A stretch of 52,090 nt of DNA from Psittacicella melopsittaci (GTDB lineage Bacteria > Pseudomonadota > Gammaproteobacteria > Enterobacterales > Psittacicellaceae): contig NZ_NRJH01000031.1 in NCBI RefSeq assembly GCF_003585925.1, positions 1-52,090 of the forward strand, given 5' to 3'. The position numbers and the translations under genes were made by a program. The notes beneath the pieces are model-generated. The model saw only the letters and a program-made list of their open reading frames with translations. It was not told the DNA's origin and made no database searches. Positions 39,877-47,790 of the stretch are shown here, one piece after another. Position 1 is the stretch's first letter. Every line of letters starts with the position of its first letter.

Positions 39877-40722
39877 ATGGAAAGTGATAAACTTCGGCTC
39901 CTACATATTTCCGACCACCATCTTTTGAGTGATCAACGCAGTCAATTTGCTGGGATAGTTCCTGGAGATTATTTTGCTGCGGTATTGGAGGATGCCTATA
40001 AAGCTAGTTTAGCTTTACCCCAACACAAGTATGACGGGATTATCTGTTCGGGTGATATAGTGCATGATGTTGACCACAATCTAGAGCAAATGGCACAAGC
40101 TTATGCAATTTTTAAGCAACAACTCGAACGCTATTTTCCGGACACTCCCCTATATCTCTGTCCAGGAAATCATGATGATCTAACTCTATTTTCTCAGTTA
40201 GATTTTAACGCCCCTTATGCTTTAATTGCAGAAAAAGGAATCACGGCAGTAGTATTAAATGCCCACTGGCACTTACTTTTACTTAATTCAAAACATGAAA
40301 ATAAAGTAGGTGGGAGTATTACTCCAGCTCAGCTTGAAGCCCTTCAAGCTTATCTGCAAGAGCACAGTCAAGTTAATGTTGCTTTAGTTATGCATCATAA
40401 TCCGACCTTAATTAATTGTGCTTGGCTCGATAGTCATAAATTTAGAGGCATTGTCGACTTCTGGCAAGGCGTGCAAGCCTACCCAAATTTAAAAGCAATT
40501 ATCCATGGTCATATTCATCAAGATTTTGTCAAGGCAAAGCAACAAGTACAAATTCTTTCGGTGCCGTCCACTAGTGTGCAGTTTAAACCAAATCAAGATG
40601 ACTTTACCCTCGACCCTATAGGTCCAGGCTATAGAATTTTGACTTTAACTGCCCAAGGCATAGAGCAAGAATTAAAAAGATTGGATCTAGTGTTAGAATA
40701 CAACCATATTTCTGGATATTAA
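39877..40722 (+). CDS. cpdA: 3',5'-cyclic AMP phosphodiesterase CpdA (Icc)
   Basis: CpdA breaks down cAMP. The 281-residue product is a calcineurin-like metallophosphatase. Metal ligands are D13 and H15 (DHH), D60 (GDIVHD), N98/H99 (PGNHDD), a histidine at about 173 (VMHHNP) and H212/H214 (HGHIHQ). The C-terminal VPSTSVQFKPNQDDFTLDPIGPGYR matches E. coli CpdA nearly word for word. The ATG at 39877 is chosen over a TTG at 39844 because the E. coli protein also begins MES and an ATG is available. The CRP site upstream suggests that cAMP-CRP controls the enzyme that destroys cAMP. Confidence 0.93.
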   Translation: MESDKLRLLHISDHHLLSDQRSQFAGIVPGDYFAAVLEDAYKASLALPQHKYDGIICSGDIVHDVDHNLEQMAQAYAIFKQQLERYFPDTPLYLCPGNHDDLTLFSQLDFNAPYALIAEKGITAVVLNAHWHLLLLNSKHENKVGGSITPAQLEALQAYLQEHSQVNVALVMHHNPTLINCAWLDSHKFRGIVDFWQGVQAYPNLKAIIHGHIHQDFVKAKQQVQILSVPSTSVQFKPNQDDFTLDPIGPGYRILTLTAQGIEQELKRLDLVLEYNHISGY

Positions 40723-40726
40723 CGCA

Positions 40727-40765
40727 TAAAAACCTCTTGTAAGTTTACTTGCAAGAGGTTTTTTG
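40727..40765 (+). terminator. Intrinsic terminator of cpdA
   Basis: AACCTCTTG pairs with CAAGAGGTT, with an inner AAG/CTT extension, followed by six T residues. Confidence 0.9.
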
Positions 40766-40800
40766 CTCTTGATTTTCCCTAATTGGCATATATAAATTTA

Positions 40801-40809
40801 TGGTATAAT
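40801..40809 (+). promoter_or_regulatory. Extended -10 promoter of bamD-lolA
   Basis: TGGTATAAT lies 67 bp ahead of the bamD start. It rules out the longer open frame that begins at 40808 inside it. Confidence 0.7.
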
Positions 40810-40876
40810 GTACCAAGTATGTCTTATTATTTTTGCGGCTAGAGCCCTCTCTAGTACTAACAGGAATTCCTATCAC

Positions 40877-41698
40877 ATGGCTTTAAAAAAACTTAAATTA
40901 GTTTCAAGCATTGTTTTAGCTGTAGCTCTAGCAGCTTGTGCTTCTAAAGAGCAAACTGTTAATTACATTACAGGTAATGAACAAACACTTTACACCAAAG
41001 CAATCAGTGACCTGCAAAGAAATAAAAACTCAGATGCAGAACAAGTTTTAACGCAACTTTCATTACAATATCCGTTCGGTCAATATCGTAATCAAGTAAA
41101 TGTATTACAAGCTTATAATGATTTTGTCCGCAGTAACTATGATTTATCTATGGCACAAGTAGATAAATACTTCCAGTCTTACCCAAGTAAAGCGGGAGTG
41201 CCTTACGGTGACTATATGCTTTTAATTCATGCGTTATCATCATTTGAAGCTAACCGTGGCTTTTTCCAAAAATTATTTAACATGAATATTGCGGATAACG
41301 ATACTACCGATATTGAAACAGGTTTAACTGATTTAAGAACCTTACTCGATTACTATCCAAATTCACAATATAAAGATTTTGCGCAAGAACTTTTCAATTA
41401 CTATGCTGACAAAATTGCCGAAGCTAACTATAAAATTGCTGAGTTCTACTTAAAATACAACAACCCTCTAGCAGCTTATAAACGTGCTAATGTAGTTTTA
41501 GTAAACTTTGCTGATTCTCATTATGCTCCTTTAGCTCTAGAGACTTTATATAAAGCAACTCAAGAGTTAGGTTTAGGTTACCAACAAGAGTATGAAGCGA
41601 TTAAAGCTCGTTTAGCTGAGGTACAAACTCGTCCTCTAGTTACTAAAGTACCTACTCTACCTACATACGCACCTGACTTCTTACAGCAAGCAAAATAA
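40877..41698 (+). CDS. bamD: Outer-membrane assembly lipoprotein BamD
   Basis: BamD is an essential TPR lipoprotein of the BAM complex that inserts beta-barrel proteins into the outer membrane. The start at 40877 gives a proper lipoprotein signal with lipobox ALAAC, so C21 is the lipidated residue. A longer frame from 40808 would begin in the promoter. The TPR region matches BamD: YPFGQYRNQVNVLQAYNDFVRSNYDLSMAQVDKYFQSYP, DYMLLIHALSSFE, FF...DTTDIETGLTDLRTLLDYYPNSQYKDFA and VAEYY-like IAEFYLKYNNPLAAYKRANVVL. It has 273 residues against 245 in E. coli. lolA follows after 10 bp. Confidence 0.93.
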   Translation: MALKKLKLVSSIVLAVALAACASKEQTVNYITGNEQTLYTKAISDLQRNKNSDAEQVLTQLSLQYPFGQYRNQVNVLQAYNDFVRSNYDLSMAQVDKYFQSYPSKAGVPYGDYMLLIHALSSFEANRGFFQKLFNMNIADNDTTDIETGLTDLRTLLDYYPNSQYKDFAQELFNYYADKIAEANYKIAEFYLKYNNPLAAYKRANVVLVNFADSHYAPLALETLYKATQELGLGYQQEYEAIKARLAEVQTRPLVTKVPTLPTYAPDFLQQAK

Positions 41699-41708
41699 GG
41701 TGGTCGCT

Positions 41709-42308
41709 ATGACTAAACGCCTAATTGCGGGCTTAGCTGTGCTCACAGCTTTTAGTTCTTGGGCACATGCTGATGCCAAGCAAGAGTTATTAAACTACCT
41801 TGCCAATAACACTTCTTTTGTGGCTAACTTTAAGCTTGTAGCTACAGACCCTAAAGGCAAGGTATTAAATCAACAACAAGGTGAAATTAAAGGACAAAGA
41901 CCAACTAATTTATACTTACATACAAGCAGTCCAACTGAGAATTATGTAACGGTATATAATGGTGAAGTTACCTACTATGATCCTTTTGTTGAGCAAGTAA
42001 CTATTTCGAAGTTAGAGCAAAGTCAACCTATGCCTTTTGTCTATCTTCTTGACAATACCTCGCAAGCTTGGGCACAAGCTCAAGTTAGTAAAAAAGGCTC
42101 GTGCTACCAGGTAGTAGACCCACAATTGCAAGCAAACTATAAGTATTTACAAGCTTGTATTGTCAATGGAGCTTTAACTGAATTTAGCTACCAAGAGCTA
42201 AATGGCAATAAAGCGACTTATACTTTTACTAACTATCGTACCACTAGCCTAGGGGCAAAAGATTTTACTCTTACTTACCCAAGTAGTACTCTAGTAGTAC
42301 GTAAGTAA
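41709..42308 (+). CDS. lolA: Outer-membrane lipoprotein carrier LolA
   Basis: LolA carries lipoproteins across the periplasm from LolCDE to LolB. The ATG at 41709 is chosen because AAGGTGG lies ahead of it; a GTG at 41700 overlaps that ribosome binding site. Residues 1-21 are a signal peptide (cut after AHA). The mature protein shows the LolA pattern FVANFKLVATDPKGKVLNQQQGEIKGQRPTNLYL, VTVYNGEVTYYDPFVEQVTI, and the C-terminal FTLTYPSSTLVV. It is paired with bamD, a lipoprotein that itself depends on LolA, which makes sense of the operon. Confidence 0.9.
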   Translation: MTKRLIAGLAVLTAFSSWAHADAKQELLNYLANNTSFVANFKLVATDPKGKVLNQQQGEIKGQRPTNLYLHTSSPTENYVTVYNGEVTYYDPFVEQVTISKLEQSQPMPFVYLLDNTSQAWAQAQVSKKGSCYQVVDPQLQANYKYLQACIVNGALTEFSYQELNGNKATYTFTNYRTTSLGAKDFTLTYPSSTLVVRK

Positions 42309-42341
42309 AAAAATTAGCCATGAGACTATGTCTCTAAAAAG

Positions 42342-42380
42342 AGAACCTCCGAATTTACTATAAATTCGGAGGTTTTTTTG
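42342..42380 (+). terminator. Intrinsic terminator of bamD-lolA
   Basis: AACCTCCGAATTTA (42344-42357) and TAAATTCGGAGGTT (42361-42374) form a perfect 14-bp stem with a 3-base loop and a T-run. A small GAGAC/GTCTC hairpin precedes it at 42322-42334. Confidence 0.95.
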
Positions 42381-42419
42381 TTTTCTCATCTAAGCGAAGG
42401 GCTTAGGTTGATTAATTAT

Positions 42420-43130
42420 TTAAATGAGAGAGGAGTAATCCCCAGAAATAATTACACTCACTACTCGCACTAAAAGAGCTAAAGCTAAAAGTAAAATTAT
42501 TAAGCCCGAAACAAATTCTAATTTAGCTCTAAAGCTCGGGGTAGCAAAACGGCGTGAAAGGTAATTTACCGTTAAAGCCAAAAAGCTCCACCAAAGAATG
42601 CCCAGAGCTATATGGGTAAGGGCGAGGATAATAAATTGCTCACTAAAAGAAAAACTTGCTTTGGTACTAAGAAATTGAGGCAAGGTACTTACAATAAATA
42701 CTAAAGCTTTAGGGTTAAGGATATTAACCAAAAATCCTTTTTTAAAACAATCGGCATTAGATACTTGCTCTTTGCGACTAAGTTTATATAAAGAAGGATC
42801 AGCTTGGTCGCCTTGATTTTTTAAAGTGCGTAAATATTTTAACTCTTGTATTGCCCCAAGGAGAATTTTACACGCGAGGTAAATTAAGAATAAGGCACCG
42901 AGGATTTGGATTCCACGGAAAACTAAAGGATAGCGCGTAAAAAAGGTCATAGCCCCAATATAGGTTAAAAGTAAATGAAAACTTATCCCTACTTGAATGC
43001 CTAAGCCCCCAAAAAAGCCATAACTACGTTTTCTTAAAGAAACCGAAGTTATGTAGACAAAGTCTGGACCTGGTAAAGCTATTGCAACTATGGAAATAAC
43101 TATCCAGGCAACGAGAATTTCATAACTCAT
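42420..43130 (-). CDS. LysE/RhtB-family amino-acid exporter
   Basis: The 236-residue protein is a RhtB-type translocator with six predicted helices. Its signature is VAIALPGPDFVYITSVSLRKRSYGFFGGLGIQVGISFHLLLTYIG near the N-terminus and GFLVNILNPKALVFIVSTLPQF in the middle. Such proteins export homoserine, threonine or similar amino acids. The ATG at 43130 is chosen because GAGGA precedes it; a TTG six codons upstream would include that site. The C-terminal half carries extra residues between helices 3 and 4 (LRTLKNQGDQADPSLYKLSRKEQ). Substrate unknown. Confidence 0.87.
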   Translation of the reverse strand: MSYEILVAWIVISIVAIALPGPDFVYITSVSLRKRSYGFFGGLGIQVGISFHLLLTYIGAMTFFTRYPLVFRGIQILGALFLIYLACKILLGAIQELKYLRTLKNQGDQADPSLYKLSRKEQVSNADCFKKGFLVNILNPKALVFIVSTLPQFLSTKASFSFSEQFIILALTHIALGILWWSFLALTVNYLSRRFATPSFRAKLEFVSGLIILLLALALLVRVVSVIISGDYSSLI

Positions 43131-43204
43131 AAATTCCTCAAAAAGCAAATAGGTATTTTTGATTATACTATATAATTTGCGGAATTAAGTGAACACTAAG
43201 AAAA

Positions 43205-43239
43205 AATGAAAAACCTAGAGGTCTTGCCTCTAGGTTTTT
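43205..43239 (-). terminator. Intrinsic terminator of rapZ
   Basis: AAACCTAGAGG (43211-43221) and CCTCTAGGTTT (43227-43237) form an 11-bp stem. The minus strand continues with TTTCATTTTTT. Confidence 0.9.
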
Positions 43240-43242
43240 AGT

Positions 43243-44133
43243 CTATGCACAATTGAACGAATGGGTAACCCCTAAAGAAAAGTGGTGCACTTGGGTTGCA
43301 AAACCTTTAGTAGCGTAATAGCGTGCCAGTTGATCGGCAATATATACGCTGCGGTGTTGTCCCCCAGTACAGCCTACAGAAATGGTCACAAAGCGACGCG
43401 AAGTAGACTTATCTACAGCTTCGAGCCAGCCATTTAAATAGGTTTTAATGCGTTCGAGTTCTAAAGCAGGTTCATTGTATTGCGTGAAAAACTCTTGCAC
43501 ATCTGGATCTTCACCAGTTTGTACTGCCAGTTTTTTATCCCAGTAAGGATTTGGTAAATGGCGCACATCAAAAACAAAGTTACTTGAAGGTGGCGGTCCT
43601 TTTTTAAAGCCAAAGCTATTAAAAATCAGCTTGAATTCACTTGGGCTGTGATTGCTACTGGTGAGCTCAATAATATTGATAATTCGGCTTGCTAGACCAT
43701 GGACATTTAAGTTGGTCGTATTAAGTTGGATATCTGAGCCTTCACGAATAACTTGTAAGAGTTCATACTCTTGTGCTATAGCTTCATCAAGGGTAAGATT
43801 ATCCGATTGCATAAGTGGGTGGTTACGTCGCGTATCGGCATAACGACTTACAATAACATCGGCATTACAATCTAAAAACAACACCGTAGTATTGCATTTT
43901 TGGCGTAAAGTGTCGAGTTCTTTTTTAATATCTTGTAAAGAGACAAGGCTCTTTAAATTACGAATATCTAAACTAATGGCTACTTTTTGCGTAGTTTCGT
44001 TTAAGGCGTTTACCACTGTATCGAGAAGTTTTACAGGGATATTGTCTATACAATAGTAACCTTGATCTTCGAGTACCGAAAGGACTACAGATTTACCTGC
44101 TCCTGAACGTCCGCTAATAACAATTAAGTCCAT
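43243..44133 (-). CDS. rapZ: RNase adapter protein RapZ
   Basis: RapZ binds ATP-type nucleotides and, in E. coli, guides RNase E to the sRNA GlmZ to control glucosamine-6-phosphate synthase. The 296-residue protein has the Walker A motif GRSGAGKS (8-15), DQGYYCIDNIPVKLLD, and FLDCNADVIVSRYADTRRNHPL. The C-terminal domain shows FDVRHLPNPYW, GEDPDVQEF and ISVGCTGGQHRSVYIADQLARYY. The family's late cysteine/histidine site GCTGGQHRSV is intact. AAGGAAC precedes the ATG. No rpoN, hpf or ptsN neighbours are seen. Confidence 0.94.
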   Translation of the reverse strand: MDLIVISGRSGAGKSVVLSVLEDQGYYCIDNIPVKLLDTVVNALNETTQKVAISLDIRNLKSLVSLQDIKKELDTLRQKCNTTVLFLDCNADVIVSRYADTRRNHPLMQSDNLTLDEAIAQEYELLQVIREGSDIQLNTTNLNVHGLASRIINIIELTSSNHSPSEFKLIFNSFGFKKGPPPSSNFVFDVRHLPNPYWDKKLAVQTGEDPDVQEFFTQYNEPALELERIKTYLNGWLEAVDKSTSRRFVTISVGCTGGQHRSVYIADQLARYYATKGFATQVHHFSLGVTHSFNCA

Positions 44134-44171
44134 TCTTATTGTTCCTTATGCACAAGTTTATGATTAAGCTC

Positions 44172-44180
44172 ATTATAACA
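44172..44180 (-). promoter_or_regulatory. Extended -10 promoter of rapZ
   Basis: TGTTATAAT on the minus strand lies about 38 bp ahead of the rapZ start, right next to the mnmA terminator. Confidence 0.6.
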
Positions 44181-44181
44181 C

Positions 44182-44214
44182 AAAAGACCCAAGCAAAACT
44201 TGCTGGGTCTTAAG
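44182..44214 (-). terminator. Intrinsic terminator of mnmA
   Basis: AAGACCCAAGCAA pairs with TTGCTGGGTCTT with one bulge or mismatch. The minus strand continues with TTTTGTG. Confidence 0.85.
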
Positions 44215-44220
44215 CTTATC

Positions 44221-45396
44221 TTAGGCAATAATTTGGTCAATGATTCCACCACCGAGGCAACGTTCGCCGTAGTAGAATACTGCCGATTGACCTGGAGTAA
44301 TTGCCCATTGTGGGGCATCAAAAGTAACTTGCAGAGTTTGCTCATCAAGATAACTTAAATGACAAGTTACATCTTGGGAGCGGTAACGTACTTTACAAGT
44401 AATACCTTCTTTTACGCGTCCAGTTTCTTGATCAATAAAGTCCATATAACTTAGGCTCGTACTATGTAATTGGGTTACCGTACAACCTGAAGCATATAAG
44501 GCTGGATCTTTATCTGAATCAACCACATAGACAATATTATTAGTTACGTCTTTTTTAGCTACATACCAACCTGCATCTTGGTGTCCTTGGATTCCCCCGA
44601 TGCCTAGACCTTTTCTTTGTCCAATCGTATAGTACATAGCCCCATTGTGCGTACCTAGCACTTGGTTGTCAGCAAGGTTACGAATTTCTCCGCGTTTTGC
44701 TGGTAAATAAGTTGAAAGGAAGTCGGCAAATTTACGTTCGCCAATAAAACAAATTCCTGTTGAATCTTTTTTCTTGGCAGTACGCAGATTTAAGTGTTCG
44801 GCAATAAGACGCACTTGAGGTTTTTCAAGTTCACCTACTGGGAAAAGAACTTTAGCTAGCACATCTTGCGATAAAGTATATAAGAAGTAGCTTTGGTCTT
44901 TATTATTATCGAGACCACGTAATAAAGTAGCCTTACCATCACGGTTGCTGCCACGACGGCAATAGTGACCTGTAGCTATAAGATCTGCATTTAAGTCTTC
45001 GAGAGCATAGTCAAGAAAGGCTTTAAATTTAATTTCTTTATTACAGAGAATATCTGGGTTTGGGGTACGCCCCGCAGCATATTCTTGTAAAAAGTTTTCA
45101 AAAACATTGTCCCAGTACTCAGCAGCAAAGTTAATTTTATGTAACTTAATACCAAGTTGATCTGCTACAGCTTGAGCATCTGCAAGATCGACTGCTGCCG
45201 TACAATATTCGGTACCATCGTCTTCTTCCCAGTTTTTCATGAAAACGCCTTCTACATCATAGCCTTGCAGTTGCAGGATATAAGCAGATACCGAAGAGTC
45301 TACACCACCAGACATACCCACAATTACTTTAGTGTTGGCATTTTCTGGTTTAGCTTGCGCTTTTAAATGCGCGATTAAACTATTAATCTCTGTCAT
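44221..45396 (-). CDS. mnmA: tRNA-specific 2-thiouridylase MnmA
   Basis: MnmA makes the 2-thio group of s2U34 in Lys, Glu and Gln tRNAs with sulfur from the Tus/IscS relay. The 391-residue protein has the PP-loop [10 protein letters not shown] (27-36). Catalytic cysteines are C118 ([12 protein letters not shown]) and C216 ([13 protein letters not shown]). The GHYCRR and [19 protein letters not shown] segments also fit. An N-terminal extension of about 20 residues is longer than in E. coli. No Shine-Dalgarno is seen. It stands between rapZ and nqrM, each with its own terminator. Confidence 0.96.
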   Translation of the reverse strand: MTEINSLIAHLKAQAKPENANTKVIVGMSGGVDSSVSAYILQLQGYDVEGVFMKNWEEDDGTEYCTAAVDLADAQAVADQLGIKLHKINFAAEYWDNVFENFLQEYAAGRTPNPDILCNKEIKFKAFLDYALEDLNADLIATGHYCRRGSNRDGKATLLRGLDNNKDQSYFLYTLSQDVLAKVLFPVGELEKPQVRLIAEHLNLRTAKKKDSTGICFIGERKFADFLSTYLPAKRGEIRNLADNQVLGTHNGAMYYTIGQRKGLGIGGIQGHQDAGWYVAKKDVTNNIVYVVDSDKDPALYASGCTVTQLHSTSLSYMDFIDQETGRVKEGITCKVRYRSQDVTCHLSYLDEQTLQVTFDAPQWAITPGQSAVFYYGERCLGGGIIDQIIA

Positions 45397-45424
45397 AATT
45401 TGTCAAAAAATTGCGATATAAAAA

Positions 45425-45458
45425 GTGGCAACAGGGCAACTTTAAGTTGCCCTGTTGG
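45425..45458 (-). terminator. Intrinsic terminator of nqrM
   Basis: AACAGGGCAAC (45430-45440) and GTTGCCCTGTT (45446-45456) form a perfect stem. On the minus strand GCCACTTTTTA follows. Confidence 0.82.
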
Positions 45459-45758
45459 TTATTTTGCCTTAAATACTCCCTCACCTGTACGGTCAGAAGC
45501 ATAATCACTGTCAGCTTGAGTTTGTGCTTGTTGACGCACTTGCTCACGACGCTCTGGGTCATTTTTGTAAGCTTTACGAGCTAACTCTTCACGAGCGGTT
45601 GAACAAGGTTCTTTACAAGAACAAGCTTTAGCTATACCTAGAGCATCCAAGCCACCACAAGAGCCTTTAATTGGTTTACGCTTAAACATAACGCCAATTG
45701 AAGCCCCTGCAACTACAACTAAGAGAATTACTAGGGTTAAAACAAAGGTTGCTAGCAT
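45459..45758 (-). CDS. nqrM: Na+-NQR maturation protein NqrM
   Basis: NqrM is a small membrane protein needed to build the Na+-translocating NADH:quinone reductase, probably by supplying iron to its Cys-Fe site. The 99-residue protein has one N-terminal helix (about 5-25), then KGSCGGLDALGI and CSCKEPC, with the four family cysteines C34, C46, C48 and C52. The C-terminal half is charged. It follows apbE in the same orientation but 440 bp away. In relatives nqrA-F, apbE and nqrM form one cluster; the nqrA-F genes are not in this window. Confidence 0.9.
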   Translation of the reverse strand: MLATFVLTLVILLVVVAGASIGVMFKRKPIKGSCGGLDALGIAKACSCKEPCSTAREELARKAYKNDPERREQVRQQAQTQADSDYASDRTGEGVFKAK

Positions 45759-46160
45759 GAATACCTCTTTTTATATCATGTTAATAATAAGATGGCAAAG
45801 ACATATCCTCTAAGCAAATTTTTATAGGATAGATCTCTGTATATTATACGTTATTTTCTTAAGATTTACTATAAAAACTATTTATCCCTAGTTTGAGGTA
45901 TTAGTTAGCGAGAAAAGCTAGGTATTTAAGTTAAGAAAAAGGGCAACCAAAGAACAATCAAAGAACAAGAAAAACCGAGAAAGGTATAACTAACAATAAA
46001 GGAAAAAGAGATATTGCTCAAAAGCAAAAGATCAAACACAAAAGCTCAAACACAAAAGCAAAATCTCAAAGGTAAAAGTAAAATATATATCCGCCTCTTC
46101 TACAAAAAAATCAAATGCGCAAAAATTAACTAATAAGCTTTTTACTTTTTTTGCCATAAA
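45759..46160. other. Gene-free spacer between apbE and nqrM
   Basis: No gene is visible. Bases about 45950-46085 form an A/C-rich, T-poor run on the + strand with irregular repeats such as CAAACACAAAAGC (near 46031-46062) and CAAAGAACAA. The tract lies just past the apbE terminator. Confidence 0.55.
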
Positions 46161-46190
46161 AAAAATCCCCATGTTAAACATGAGGATTTT
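46158..46190 (-). terminator. Intrinsic terminator of apbE
   Basis: ATCCCCATG (46165-46173) pairs with CATGAGGAT (46179-46187) with one mismatch. Seven or more A residues on the + strand give the U-run. Confidence 0.85.
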
Positions 46191-46198
46191 TAATTATG

Positions 46199-47308
46199 CT
46201 ATTGCACAGTTTTTTCACTTTCAACCATTTTAGCAAAGGCCGAAGATTGACGGGTAATGAATTTACCGTCTTGATACTGAATAACAAAGATAGCTAGATT
46301 TAATTTCTCTGCTACTTCAAGAGCCTTATCTGCTCCCATTACATATAAGCCAGTAGAAAAGCCATCGGCAGTCATACAGTCATCGGCAATAACCGTGAGG
46401 CTAACCGTATCGTGGGTTACAGAATAGCCAGTAAATGGATCTATTTCATGGGTAATACGTTTACCGTCAACATAACGGAAATTACGGTAGTGCCCTGAAG
46501 TTGCTAGAGCTTTATTAGTTAGCGAGATAATAGTATTTGCTGAGTTAGCTGCATCTTCGCGAGGTTGCTCTATAGCTACTTGCCAAGGTTTGTTAGATGG
46601 ATTGTTTCCGCGAGTAACTATTTCCCCACCAATTTCTACAAGGAAGTTAGTTGCCCCACGATCAGCAAGGTATTTAGCAGCAAGGTCAACGGCATAACCT
46701 TTGGCAATTGAAGAAAGGTCAATTTCTACTTTAGGGTCATGTTTTACTAAAGCGTAAGTATTATTACTATTTTCAATGAGGCTATACTTGTCTGGACCTA
46801 CGTGTTGCAGCATTTGTTTAACATCAGCATCACTAAGGTTTTCTTGAGCTTGCCCTGGACCAAAGCCCCAAGCTTTTACTAAAGAGTAAACTGTAATTTC
46901 TTCATAGCCTAGCGTTTGTTCGCGAATGCGATCGGCAGCTTTAATTACGGCTGCAAAGTCAGCAGTGATTGGAAATGGGCGTTCAGCTTGATCGAATTTA
47001 TTAAAACGCGAAATTAAAGAATTAGGATCATAAGTTGAAAACTCAGAATTAAACTGGCTAAAGAATTTAGTTAAGCCTTCTTGAATTTGTTCTGGAGTTT
47101 CATTTACTTCATTTGGTCTAAAAGTAATGTGGTATGAAGTACCAAAAACATTACCTGAAATTTGGATTGCTGTAACTTTTTCAGCTTGCTCAGCTGTTGC
47201 TGGGCTAGTTGCAGGTGCAGTTTCAGAGTTACTAAAAAAGAGATTTTTTATCGTTACAGCAAAGATAAAAAAGACAATAATGGCAATAATGCGTTTACGA
47301 TTTGACAT
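46199..47308 (-). CDS. apbE: FAD:protein FMN transferase ApbE
   Basis: ApbE attaches FMN through a phosphodiester bond to threonines of NqrB, NqrC and RnfG-type proteins. The 369-residue protein has an N-terminal membrane anchor (about 6-26) instead of the usual lipobox. It then has GTSYHITFR, FNSEFSTYDPNSLISRFNKF and LVEIGGEIVTRGNNPSNKPWQVAIEQP. The metal/FAD-site blocks are ATSGHYRNF, ITHEIDPFTGY and DDCMTADGFSTGLYVMG. It fits with the downstream nqrM as an Na+-NQR maturation pair. No Shine-Dalgarno is seen ahead of the ATG. Confidence 0.93.
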   Translation of the reverse strand: MSNRKRIIAIIVFFIFAVTIKNLFFSNSETAPATSPATAEQAEKVTAIQISGNVFGTSYHITFRPNEVNETPEQIQEGLTKFFSQFNSEFSTYDPNSLISRFNKFDQAERPFPITADFAAVIKAADRIREQTLGYEEITVYSLVKAWGFGPGQAQENLSDADVKQMLQHVGPDKYSLIENSNNTYALVKHDPKVEIDLSSIAKGYAVDLAAKYLADRGATNFLVEIGGEIVTRGNNPSNKPWQVAIEQPREDAANSANTIISLTNKALATSGHYRNFRYVDGKRITHEIDPFTGYSVTHDTVSLTVIADDCMTADGFSTGLYVMGADKALEVAEKLNLAIFVIQYQDGKFITRQSSAFAKMVESEKTVQ

Positions 47309-47507
47309 AATTGTTGGATAACTAGTTAGCGAGGAAAAAATTTTTTTTATTATAGCCCAAATGGCAAATTAAGAGAAAAAATATTTCCTTTTGTTACTAA
47401 AAATCAACGCCAAAGAGAACGTAACTTAAGTTTTTAACAAAAAATTTGCTTTAATTGTGCCCATTTATGAAAAACTTAGCTAAGTTAGGGGTCTAAATTT
47501 GTTTTTA

Positions 47508-47523
47508 TGTGATCTAGGTCACA
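47508..47523 (+). promoter_or_regulatory. CRP-cAMP binding site upstream of the sucrose PTS gene
   Basis: TGTGATCTAGGTCACA differs from the perfect palindrome by one base pair. It lies about 270 bp ahead of the PTS start codon, which implies a leader of roughly 200 nt. Confidence 0.8.
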
Positions 47524-47608
47524 AAAAGGAAAAAAAGTAGAAAAAAGTTACTTTTTAGCTTTGAAATTTTTTGCAAAATCTAAGATAATATTAAGTATTA
47601 AGCCATGC

Positions 47609-47629
47609 GTTAAAATTCTGCATTTTAAC
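47609..47629 (+). promoter_or_regulatory. Inverted repeat in the sucrose PTS leader
   Basis: GTTAAAAT (47609-47616) and ATTTTAAC (47622-47629) are perfect inverted repeats around TCTGC. A further GTTAATTTAAC overlaps the right side. It could be an operator for a local repressor or an mRNA hairpin. Confidence 0.35.
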
Positions 47630-47790
47630 GTTAATTTAACCGCTTTTAAATTCTACTTTTTAGAGAAAAGTTAATTGGCAAAAATTAATAGATCATCCGA
47701 AATTTTTTTGGAGTTAATTTTTCTCTCAAATTCAGGTATTGAATTTGTCTCGGGGAAGTTAAAAGAATTCTAGTTTCTAGGAAGTATTTC

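Larger units (their letters stand above)
47309..47790 (+). other. Divergent control region of apbE and the sucrose PTS gene
   Basis: No gene is seen in these 480 bp. Features are the CRP site at 47508-47523 and the inverted repeat at 47609-47629. Ahead of the ATG there is an AT-rich leader with AGGAAG as ribosome binding site. No ScrR operator can be named with confidence. Confidence 0.5.

Noticed and set aside
40808..40876. Extended N-terminus for BamD
   Set aside because: It begins inside the -10 element, and the lipoprotein signal would no longer be at the N-terminus.
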